A stretch of DNA of 6,333 nt from a candidate division BRC1 bacterium ADurb.BinA292 (GCA_002068205.1 MVZB01000199.1:1-6333); one strand, 5' to 3'; positions 1-6,176 are shown, counted from the stretch's first letter. The notes: generated by a model not told the origin, from the letters alone. Program-made: numbers and translations.

Positions 1-1062
1 TGGGATGCTCCGGACGACCCGGGGCGCGTCAGCGGACCGGGCCTCGCCCTGCTTCGGGACGCCGAGGTGACGCGCCTGCCGCTGCGCGGCGTCGACCGCG
101 CCCTGCTCCGGGAGCGGATCGCCCCGGCGCTGGCCGACGTCGACGCCCTCGTCGTCAGCCCCTGGAGCCAGTTCCCCTACCCGCTGACCGCCGCCGAGCT
201 CGATGCCGCCCCCCGGCTGCGCGTCATCGCCGGCACGTTCGATAATCGCTTCGCCAACTGGGTCGACCTGGCCGAGCTGGCGCGCCGCGGCATCACCCTC
301 ATCGATACCTCGCGCAACATGACCCCCTCCGTCGCCGAGTTCGCGCTCGCGATGACCCTCAACCTGCTGCGCGACATCCCGTTCCTCATCGAAGAGACCC
401 GCCTGGGACGCTGGCAGCCCGACGGCCATGCCTCCCGCCCCGTCGCCGACTTCGTCCACGGCGATCTCTCCGGCAAGCGGATCGCCCTGGCCGGCTTCGG
501 CAGCATCAACCGGCGTTACGCCCAGCTCGCCGCCCCCTTCGGCGTGCGCCAGATCGCCTGCGATCCCAACGTCGGCGATCAGGTGCTGGCCGAGTACGGC
601 GTCGAGCGCTGCGACTCGCTGGTCGAGCTCGCCCGCCAGGCCGAGATCTTCGTCGTCGGCATCCCGCCGACCCCCGCCACGCTCGAGATCATCTCCGCCG
701 AGGTCCTCGACGCCCTCCCCCGCGGGAGCCTCTTCGTTCTCGTCACGCGCATGGCGGTGGTGCATCAGCCAACGCTCTGGCGCCGGCTGGCCGGCGATGA
801 GCTCCGCGCGGCGATCGACGTCTTCGAACCCGAGCCGCCGCCGGCCGACGCCTGGTTCCGCCGCCATCGCCACTGCCTGCCCACGCCCCACATCGCCGGC
901 GGCGTGTTCTACTGCCACGAACGCTGCTTCACCGTCGCCTGCCGCGACGCCATCGCCGTGCTCAACGGCGGAACCGCCGAATACCAGGCCACCCCGCGCG
1001 ACGTCGCCCTCTACGCCGGCCAGCGCGTCGGCGACGCGACTGAAAAGATGGTGCGGAAGTAG
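1..1062 (+). CDS. D-isomer-specific 2-hydroxyacid dehydrogenase (5' partial)
   Basis: NAD(P)-dependent oxidoreductase of the D-2-hydroxyacid dehydrogenase superfamily (2-hydroxyacid to 2-oxoacid), probably cytosolic; the substrate cannot be told. The frame is open from the first base, and 353 residues are visible. A GTG at 67 could serve as a start, but the residues before it (GLALLRDAEVTRLPL) read like the family's N-terminus and no clear Shine-Dalgarno precedes the GTG, so the true start probably lies upstream of the window. Numbering from the first visible codon, the Rossmann motif is G165-F-G167-S-I-N170, with Asn where the third Gly is usual, and Asp188 is the expected ribose-binding acid. 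The catalytic Arg250 (VTRMAVV, a drifted NxARG motif), Glu278 (DVFEPEP) and His297 (TPHIAGG) are all present, so the enzyme is probably active. It is unrelated in function to the convergent metal-transport operon. Family certain, substrate unknown. Confidence 0.9.
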   Translation, partial: WDAPDDPGRVSGPGLALLRDAEVTRLPLRGVDRALLRERIAPALADVDALVVSPWSQFPYPLTAAELDAAPRLRVIAGTFDNRFANWVDLAELARRGITLIDTSRNMTPSVAEFALAMTLNLLRDIPFLIEETRLGRWQPDGHASRPVADFVHGDLSGKRIALAGFGSINRRYAQLAAPFGVRQIACDPNVGDQVLAEYGVERCDSLVELARQAEIFVVGIPPTPATLEIISAEVLDALPRGSLFVLVTRMAVVHQPTLWRRLAGDELRAAIDVFEPEPPPADAWFRRHRHCLPTPHIAGGVFYCHERCFTVACRDAIAVLNGGTAEYQATPRDVALYAGQRVGDATEKMVRK

Positions 1063-1218
1063 GCGAGCTTCCGGGATCGTCCTTCGTCCACGTTCTCGTC
1101 CTCGACCTCTCCTGCCCCGACGCCAGGTGGAATCAAGCAACCGGCTGAAACCGGGGAGCGCCATTCTCCTGAGTGGCCTCGCCCCCATCGGCCTCCCCAG
1201 AATTCGGCTCCCGGCTCT

Positions 1219-1246
1219 CGTCGCTCGTCCTCGGCTCTCGAAATCC
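1219..1246 (+). repeat. Dispersed 28-bp intergenic repeat, copy 1
   Basis: This stretch matches 4207-4234 at 25 of 28 positions in the same orientation, with the uninterrupted shared core CTCGTCCTCGGCT (1224-1236). The shorter core CTCGTCCTCG also occurs at 1095-1104. All copies lie in non-coding DNA, which suggests a genome-wide repeat rather than chance similarity of coding sequence. Confidence 0.6.
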
Positions 1247-1303
1247 CACCATCACGCCCCGCCCGGTCCACTCCTTCCCCGCGTTCCCCCTCCACCTTCC
1301 ACG

Positions 1304-1446
1304 CCTCGGCGTCTCCGCGTCTCGGCGTGAGATTCTTCGTCTTCTGGCTTCATGCCACGTCCGACTCAGCACCTCATTGACGTCGTCAGCCGCCATCCCT
1401 TCCTGGACGCGCCTGGACAACACGCCGAGACGCCGAGACGGGGAGG
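1304..1446. repeat. 143-bp imperfect inverted repeat (MITE/REP-like)
   Basis: The arms are 1304-1329 and 1421-1446. The reverse complement of the right arm matches the left arm at 23 of 26 positions, including the exact shared inner end GTCTCGGCGTG. The arms enclose 91 bases. Each arm is itself built from a short reiterated GTCTC-GGC unit. From memory, phrases of the type 'CTCxGCGTCTCxGCGTGA' are common intergenic repeats in several bacterial phyla, so this may be one member of a genome-wide non-coding family. It has no ORF of its own. Its place between two convergent genes would also suit a role in stopping transcription from both sides, which is inference. Confidence 0.7.
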
Positions 1447-1486
1447 AATCTCCCAAATGGGTCCCGCGCCCTGGCGAAACATGACG

Positions 1487-1520
1487 CAATAATAAGATTC
1501 ATTTATCTGTTTATATTGAC
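1487..1520. other. AT-rich island in the convergent spacer
   Basis: A run of about 34 bases is mostly A/T inside otherwise very GC-rich DNA. It contains an imperfect inverted pair (CAATAATAA near 1487 and TTATATTG near 1511) and is bounded by two direct copies of TGACGC (1482-1487 and 1516-1521). It could be a promoter for an unannotated RNA, a protein-binding or integration scar, or a transcript-end element. Nothing in the sequence decides between these. Confidence 0.35.
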
Positions 1521-1615
1521 GCGCTGCGACCCCCGCCCTCCCTTATCTTTCACGGAACTGATCTCACCTTGGGCCCGCATCACGTTTCAGTGCCGCCAGT
1601 CACCGCGGGCCGGGC

Positions 1616-2938
1616 CTAACCGATCCGGCCCTGGCGCGGGATCCGGCTGCCGTGCGGATCGGTCCGCGGGTGGTTCAAATGTTCGTCGATCTGGCGGGCA
1701 AGCTCCGGCGGGAGGAAATGTTCCATCGGGTGGGCCGCTTCGTGCACCGCCTCGGGCCGGCGCTCCAGTTCGTCGGCCATGTAGACCTCCCACAGGCGGT
1801 GGGCGTGGATGATTTCCTCCGCCGCGCGGGCGCCGTTGGCCGTCAGCGCCACCTGGCCATCATCGACCCGCACCAGCCCGCGTCGGCGCAGGCCGCCCAG
1901 CGCCAGCCGGAACACAATCCCGTCGCCGGTCAGTTCGCGGATCGCCCCGCCGGCCAGCGCCGGCTCGCGCCCGCGTTCCCCGCGCCGCCATAGCAGCGTC
2001 AGCATGTCCTCGCGTGCAATGCGCAACCCCACCGACAGGTTGTGCAGCATCCGGCCGAGCACGCCGTAGCGCGGCGCCAGCAGCGCCGCCAGCGCAAACT
2101 GAACCCCCGCCGCCACCGCCATCATCCCGGCCACCGACGTGTTCCACACATGCGCCCCCAGATAGCCCGCCACGGCCGAGATCAATGCCACGGCCGCCGC
2201 GAGCGCCATCATCCACCCCAGCCGGTCGGTCAGCAGGTGCGCCGTCGCCCCCGGCACGATCAGCATCGCGATCACCAGAATCGAGCCGACCGCCTCGAAC
2301 GACGCCACCGTCGCCGTCGCCACCATCGCCATCAGCAGGTAGTGCACCAGCCCCGCGCTGAGCCCCATCGCGCTGGCCAGCGCCGGGTCGAACGAACACA
2401 GCTTCAGTTCCTTCCACAGCAGGGCAATGAAGACCAGCACCAGCGCGAGCATCCCCGACATCGTCAGCAACGCCCGCGGCACCGGCAGGCCGCCCAGCTC
2501 GACCGTATCGAACACGACGAATTCAATCAGCCCGTAGAGGACGCAGCCGGGATCCATGTCGATCTGCGACGCGAACAAGTTGATCAGGATCACCCCCGCC
2601 GCGAACAGCGAGGTGAAGACGACGCCCATGCTCGAATCGGCCGGGACGCGCCCCATGCGTTCAAACAGTTCGGTCAGGAAGGCCGTCGCCATGCCCATCG
2701 CCATCGCGCCGAGCAGCATCGGCAGCGGGTTGCGCGTGCCGGTCCAAAGCAGCCCCAGCACCAGCCCGGGCAGGATGGCATGGCTGATCGCGTCGCCCAG
2801 CAGGCTCAGCCGCCGCAGAACCAGGTAGCAGCCCAGCAGCGCGCAGCCGACCGACGCGGTCGCGCCGACGGCGATCGTCCACAGCGCGTCGGTCAGGCCG
2901 ATCGGCAGGCTGTTCCACCACGCGGCGAACGCGCTCAT
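1616..2938 (-). CDS. troD: Metal ABC transporter permease with C-terminal DtxR-like domain (TroD-type)
   Basis: Second membrane subunit of a divalent-metal (Mn/Zn/Fe) ABC importer of the ABC-3 family, 440 residues. Residues about 16-290 hold the permease core with roughly eight or nine hydrophobic segments and family motifs SLLGDAISHAILPGL (45-59) and LIVPGATA (226-233). Ordinary family members end soon after this core. Here residues about 306-440 align with DtxR/MntR regulators: a winged-helix region (310-370), then His380 and Glu384 (HRLWE), His399, His403, Glu406 and His407 (VHEAAHPMEH), and a DPHGSRIP tail like DtxR. The ATG overlaps the upstream permease's stop (ATGA), and GGAGGAG sits 8 bases before it, so the two are translationally coupled. 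The in-frame extension toward 3631 is antisense-free but runs inside the upstream gene and was rejected. Function as a permease is certain; the role of the fused domain is inference. Confidence 0.93.
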   Translation of the reverse strand: MSAFAAWWNSLPIGLTDALWTIAVGATASVGCALLGCYLVLRRLSLLGDAISHAILPGLVLGLLWTGTRNPLPMLLGAMAMGMATAFLTELFERMGRVPADSSMGVVFTSLFAAGVILINLFASQIDMDPGCVLYGLIEFVVFDTVELGGLPVPRALLTMSGMLALVLVFIALLWKELKLCSFDPALASAMGLSAGLVHYLLMAMVATATVASFEAVGSILVIAMLIVPGATAHLLTDRLGWMMALAAAVALISAVAGYLGAHVWNTSVAGMMAVAAGVQFALAALLAPRYGVLGRMLHNLSVGLRIAREDMLTLLWRRGERGREPALAGGAIRELTGDGIVFRLALGGLRRRGLVRVDDGQVALTANGARAAEEIIHAHRLWEVYMADELERRPEAVHEAAHPMEHFLPPELARQIDEHLNHPRTDPHGSRIPRQGRIG

Positions 2939-4197
2939 GAGGGGGCCTCCTCCAATTCCTCCAGCGCCGCATGGCGCCGCGGCGCCGCGCCCAGCCCCTG
3001 CGGCACAAGGCCCAGCTCGGCCAGCCGCTGCTCCAGGTGGCGGACGGTCGCCGGCTCCAGCACATGCTCCACCTGTTCGGCGTCGCGGTCGACCAGCGTC
3101 GGCGCCACCTGCGCTTCCTCGATCAGAAAGATCTCCCACAGCCGATGCGCGCGCGTCACCTCGGCCGCGCGCTGCCAGCCGGCGCCGGTCAGCCGCCAGC
3201 CGTCGCTGTTCGGCTCGACCCAGCCGCGCGCGGCCGCCCGCCGCCCCGGCCGCAGCGGCGCGGGGTCGGGCCACGCCGGTTCGCTCAGCTCGTAAAGCGT
3301 GCGCAGCAGGTTCTGCATCGCCACGCGCCGCGCGAGCGCGACATGGCGCAGCATGCGCGCCACCGCCCCCCGGCGCGGCGCGGCGAGCATCGAAAACAGG
3401 AAACAGCCGGCCGCCGTCAGGATGATCACCGGCCCCGCGCCGACATTCGACGGCGCCCAGGCGCTGGCCAGCGTCCCGCACGCCCCCGCCACGCCGCCGA
3501 ACAGCCCCGCCAGCCACAGCATGCGCCCCAGCCGGTCGGTCCAGAACCGCGCCGCCGCCCCCGGGATGATCAGCAGCGCCGCCATCAGCACAACCCCCAC
3601 CGCCGGCAGCCCGACGATCGTCGTCACGCACACCAGGCTCATCATGATGATGTCGAGCAGCAGGATCGGCCAGCCCTGCACGCGGCCGAAATCGGGATCA
3701 AACGCCAGCAGCCGGAACTCCTTCGCCAGCAGCAGCGTCGCCGCCAGCACCACCACCCCCACCAGCAGGATCGCGCGCACGTCGGCCGCCACCATCCCCG
3801 ACGACTTGCCGAATATGAAGCTGTCGAGCCCCGCCTTGCTACCGGTCGTCGTCGTGTTCTGCACGATGCGCGAGACCACCACGCCCAGCCCAAAAAAAAC
3901 GCTCAGCACGATCCCGATCGCGGCGTCCTCCTTCACGCGCGTGTGGCGCCGGATCGCCCCGACCGTCCACGACCCGATCAGCGCCGTCGCGAACGCGCCG
4001 GTCAGCAGCCCGCCGAAGTGGCGCTGACCGGTGATCAGGAATGCCAGCCCCAGGCCCGGATACGCCGCGTGCGAGAGCGCGTCGCCCAGCAGCGCCCGCC
4101 GGCGCAGCACCATGTAACTGCCCAGCACCCCGGCGACGATGCCCAGCAGCGAGGTGCCGGCCAGCACGATGAGCGTATTGTAAGCCAGCCAGTTCAC
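2935..4197 (-). CDS. troC: Metal ABC transporter permease with degenerate DtxR-like domain (TroC-type)
   Basis: First membrane subunit of the importer, 420 residues, pairing with the downstream permease to form the metal channel. Residues about 5-275 are the ABC-3 family core, with hydrophobic segments throughout and motifs ALLGDALSHAAYPGL (35-49) and LLIIPGAAA (208-216). The C-terminal part (about 292-420) is DtxR/MntR-like. MQNLLRTLYEL (294-304) resembles the regulators' first helix, then only about 20 residues precede GWVEP where DtxR has about 33, so the helix-turn-helix looks eroded. The metal-site region survives: His351 and Glu355 (HRLWE), then Asp370, Glu374, Glu377 and His378 (VDRDAEQVEH), closely like MntR. 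The DtxR-type PHG tail is lost. The start is GTG at 4197, with GAGGGA 11 bases upstream contributed by an intergenic repeat. It overlaps the next permease by 4 bases. Confidence 0.92.
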   Translation of the reverse strand: MNWLAYNTLIVLAGTSLLGIVAGVLGSYMVLRRRALLGDALSHAAYPGLGLAFLITGQRHFGGLLTGAFATALIGSWTVGAIRRHTRVKEDAAIGIVLSVFFGLGVVVSRIVQNTTTTGSKAGLDSFIFGKSSGMVAADVRAILLVGVVVLAATLLLAKEFRLLAFDPDFGRVQGWPILLLDIIMMSLVCVTTIVGLPAVGVVLMAALLIIPGAAARFWTDRLGRMLWLAGLFGGVAGACGTLASAWAPSNVGAGPVIILTAAGCFLFSMLAAPRRGAVARMLRHVALARRVAMQNLLRTLYELSEPAWPDPAPLRPGRRAAARGWVEPNSDGWRLTGAGWQRAAEVTRAHRLWEIFLIEEAQVAPTLVDRDAEQVEHVLEPATVRHLEQRLAELGLVPQGLGAAPRRHAALEELEEAPS

Positions 4198-4282
4198 GCT
4201 CGATGTCGTCCCTCGTCCTCGGCTTTCGTAATCCGACTCCGATGCCGATCCCGATCCCAGTCCCGATATCGCTTCTGCTCAC
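4198..4282. repeat. Repeat-filled spacer inside the operon (dispersed repeat copy 2 plus hexamer array)
   Basis: This 85-base gap between the ATPase stop and the first permease start is built of repeats. Positions 4207-4234 are the second copy of the dispersed element also seen at 1219-1246 (25 of 28 identical, same orientation on the plus strand). Next to it, 4232-4267 is six tandem units of the hexamer NCCGAT with few deviations. Read on the coding strand, the dispersed repeat supplies the GAGGGA that is the best Shine-Dalgarno candidate for the permease. Both elements probably entered or expanded within an existing operon. Confidence 0.65.
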
Positions 4283-5071
4283 CTACCGCCGGGCGCGGGC
4301 CATCTCGGTCGCGGCTTCTTCCAGCAGCGTCAGCCGCCCGCCGTACGTCTTGTGCAGATTGTCCCGCGTCACCACTTCCGCGGTCGGTCCCTGCGCCACG
4401 ACGCGCATGTTCAACAGAATCGCATGATCGAAATACTCGCTCACCGTCTGCAGGTCATGATGCACGATCAGGCAGGTCCGCCCCGACGCCTTCAACTCAT
4501 GCAGCAGCGCCACGATCGCCTTCTCGGTCGCCGCGTCCACGCCCGCGAACGGTTCGTCCATGAAATAGAGCTGCGCCTCCTGCGCCAGCGCCCGCGCCAG
4601 GAACACGCGCTGCTGCTGCCCGCCGGAGAGCTGGCTGATCTGCCGGTGCGCATAGGCCGCCATCCCGACCTTCTCCAGGCAGTTCATCGCGGCCTGGCGG
4701 TCGGCGCGCCCCGGCCGGCGGATCCACCCCAGCCGCCCGTAGCGCCCCATCAGCACCACGTCGAGCGCGTCGACCGGAAAGTCCCAGTCCACGCTGCCGC
4801 GCTGGGGGACGTAGCCCACCAGCCGCCGGTTGGCCTCATACGGCTTGCCGTAGACCAGCACTTCGCCGCTGGCGCGCGGCACCAGCCCCAGCACCGCCTT
4901 GATCAGCGTGCTCTTGCCCGCGCCGTTGGGCCCGATGATGCCGATCAGCTTCCCCTCGGGCGCGGTCAGTTCCACGTCCCACAGCACCGGCTTGCGATGG
5001 TAGGCGACGGTCAGATCGCGCACCCGCAAGGGCGGTTCCGCGCCGGTGGCCTTGTCCGCGGTTGCCTTCAT
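4283..5071 (-). CDS. troB: Metal ABC transporter ATP-binding protein (TroB-type)
   Basis: Cytoplasmic ATPase that powers the importer, 262 residues, the usual size for the family. All motifs are intact: Walker A GPNGAGKST (47-55), Q-loop Gln90 in YVPQRGSVDWDFP, which is typical of the Mn/Zn/Fe branch (ZnuC/MntB/TroB), signature LSGGQ (148-152), Walker B LYFMDEP with Glu173, D-loop Asp179, and switch His205 in VHHDL. The frame stays open upstream to 5659, but that part is antisense-like shadow of the binding-protein gene in another frame. ATG at 5071 was chosen because the ABC domain begins about 15 residues later and AGGA lies 11 bases upstream. It is separated from the lipoprotein gene by 83 bases and from the first permease by a repeat-filled 85. 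No truncation or missing residue. Metal specificity cannot be read from the ATPase. Confidence 0.95.
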   Translation of the reverse strand: MKATADKATGAEPPLRVRDLTVAYHRKPVLWDVELTAPEGKLIGIIGPNGAGKSTLIKAVLGLVPRASGEVLVYGKPYEANRRLVGYVPQRGSVDWDFPVDALDVVLMGRYGRLGWIRRPGRADRQAAMNCLEKVGMAAYAHRQISQLSGGQQQRVFLARALAQEAQLYFMDEPFAGVDAATEKAIVALLHELKASGRTCLIVHHDLQTVSEYFDHAILLNMRVVAQGPTAEVVTRDNLHKTYGGRLTLLEEAATEMARARR

Positions 5072-5154
5072 CGTTCGCTGAGTCCTGTTCTTGTCATCCG
5101 TCGCGTCGGTCCGATTCGGTCGAAAAGTCCGCGCCACGCAGACCGCCGCTCCCG

Positions 5155-6126
5155 CTAGCGCAACGCGCCGACGATTGTCTCCACATTGTGCCGGATCATG
5201 CCTTCGTAATGGTCGGCGCCGCTGCCCGCGGGCCCCATCGCGTCGGAATACAACTGCCCCCCGATGCGAACCGCGTGCCCGCGCGCCGCGCTCCCCTCCA
5301 CCAGCGCGCGAATATTCTTGTCCGAGACGCTCGACTCGATGAACACCGCCTTCACCTCGCGCGCGACGAGCAGGTCCACCAGTTCGTTCACGCGCCGCAC
5401 GCCCGCCTCCGACTCGGTGCTCAGCCCCTGGATGCCCATCACCTCCACGTCGTAGGCGGCGCCGAAGTAACCGAACGCGTCGTGCGCCGTGATCATCACC
5501 CGCTGCGGCTCGGGAATCGTCGCGATCCGGTCTCTGACCCACGCGTCCAGCGCGTTCAGTCGGTCCAGGTATTCCTTCGCGCGCGCGGCGTATTCCGCCG
5601 CGTTGGCCGGGTCGAACTCCGCCAGCAGGTCGGCGACGCGCCCGCCCACCCGCGCCCACAGCGCCACGTCGAACCAGACGTGCGGGTCGTGCAGACCCTG
5701 GAATTCCGGCGGCGTGCGCAGTTTCTCCGCGGGCAATTGATCGGCCACCGCGAACGTCGGCTGGCGCTTGCTGAGGCGCTCCAGCACGTCGGCCATCTTG
5801 CCCTCCAGGTGCAGCCCGTTATAGAGGATCAGGTCGGCGCCGCGCAGCCGGCTCACATCGTCGGTCGAGGCCTTGTAGAGATGGGGATCGACGCCGGGAC
5901 CCATCAGCGCCTCGACCCGGACGCGCTCGCCGCCGATCTCGCGCGCCAGATCGGCGATCATGCCGGTCGTCGTGACCACGCGGATCGGGTACTCGCCGTC
6001 GAACGTCGCGGTCTGGGGGGACGGCTCGGCGCCCGAAGCCGGGTTTTCGGAGGTGTCGGGGGACCCGCAGGCGCACGCCAGCGCCAGACCGAGCAGGAGA
6101 AGCGGAAAGAAGGAACGGAGGGGCAT
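5155..6126 (-). CDS. troA: Metal ABC transporter substrate-binding lipoprotein (TroA/ZnuA-type)
   Basis: Extracytoplasmic metal-binding protein of cluster A-I (TroA/MntA/ZnuA/PsaA), 323 residues from the ATG at 6126. A short basic-hydrophobic signal (MPLRSFFPLLLLGLALAC) ends in a lipobox with Cys18 as the likely lipidated residue; Cys20 is a second possibility. A low-complexity Ser/Pro/Glu linker follows. The four family ligands are visible: His82 (GPGVDPHLYKA), His149 (DPHVWFD), His215 (TAHDAFGYF) and Asp295 (QLYSDAMG). His at the third position matches TroA and ZnuA; PsaA/MntC-type manganese binders have Glu there. There is no long His-rich loop as in many ZnuA proteins. A GTG ten codons upstream (6156) was rejected because it lacks a Shine-Dalgarno and lies inside a palindrome; the ATG has AGCAGG 10 bases upstream. 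First gene of the operon. Whether the cargo is Mn, Zn or Fe is undecided. Confidence 0.95.
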   Translation of the reverse strand: MPLRSFFPLLLLGLALACACGSPDTSENPASGAEPSPQTATFDGEYPIRVVTTTGMIADLAREIGGERVRVEALMGPGVDPHLYKASTDDVSRLRGADLILYNGLHLEGKMADVLERLSKRQPTFAVADQLPAEKLRTPPEFQGLHDPHVWFDVALWARVGGRVADLLAEFDPANAAEYAARAKEYLDRLNALDAWVRDRIATIPEPQRVMITAHDAFGYFGAAYDVEVMGIQGLSTESEAGVRRVNELVDLLVAREVKAVFIESSVSDKNIRALVEGSAARGHAVRIGGQLYSDAMGPAGSGADHYEGMIRHNVETIVGALR

Positions 6127-6145
6127 GACTGTATAGCCTGCTGAT

Positions 6146-6167
6146 TGATTTAGCACGTGCTACATCA
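6146..6167. promoter_or_regulatory. Candidate metal-responsive operator (22-bp palindrome)
   Basis: The centre TAGCACGTGCTA (6151-6162) is a perfect 12-bp palindrome. It extends to 22 bp with 10 of 11 pairs matching (only 6150/6163 fail) and has TGAT at both outer ends. It lies 19 bases before the lipoprotein ATG and just downstream of the candidate -10, where a bound repressor would block transcription. The half-site arrangement TAGC-N4-GCTA resembles the enterobacterial MntR box as I recall it, which would suit a DtxR/MntR-family regulator. Which protein binds is inference. Confidence 0.6.
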
Positions 6168-6176
6168 TGAACCCGG

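Larger units (their letters stand above)
1063..1615. other. Convergent intergenic region with repeats, no gene
   Basis: This gene-free stretch lies between the stop codons of two converging transcription units. Several frames stay open across it on both strands (for example 1173-1484 + and 1011-1295 -), but their translations are low-complexity Arg/Ser/Pro/Gly-rich, follow the repeat content and resemble no family, so I do not call genes. It contains copies of a CTCGTCCTCG-cored dispersed repeat (near 1095 and 1219), a long imperfect inverted repeat (1304-1446) and an AT-rich island (1487-1520). I found no canonical intrinsic terminator (GC stem plus T tract) for either gene. Confidence 0.75.

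Noticed and set aside
1142..1156. CCGG-ctgaaa-CCGG foldback as terminator of the dehydrogenase
   Set aside because: The stem is only 4 bp with no T tract, and lies about 80 bases beyond the stop.
428..1330. Open frame overlapping the dehydrogenase in another frame
   Set aside because: It is Ser/Pro/Ala/Arg-rich shadow translation that runs into repeats, while the dehydrogenase frame has all family motifs.
1572..1611. Hairpin (7-bp GGCCCGC stem, 26-base loop) as terminator of the importer operon
   Set aside because: The loop is long, the stem is short for this base composition, the right arm is just past the stop codon, and no T tract follows on the minus strand.
2939..3631. In-frame extension of the second permease to 3631
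   Set aside because: It lies entirely inside the first permease gene in another frame and is Arg/Ala/Gly-rich. The ATG at 2938 has a strong Shine-Dalgarno and an ATGA overlap.
2042..4563. Long plus-strand open frames antisense to the permeases (2042-3295, 2971-4563)
   Set aside because: These are His/Arg/Gln/Pro-rich shadows caused by high GC at third codon positions of the real minus-strand genes, with no family motifs.
5072..5659. N-terminal extension of the ATPase reading frame to 5659
   Set aside because: The extension overlaps the binding-protein gene in another frame, is low-complexity Arg/Gly/Ala-rich, and has no domain similarity. The ABC domain starts right after ATG 5071.
6127..6156. 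GTG at 6156 as start of the binding lipoprotein
   Set aside because: It has no Shine-Dalgarno, lies within the operator-like palindrome, and would add ten residues before a normal lipoprotein signal that begins cleanly at the ATG at 6126.
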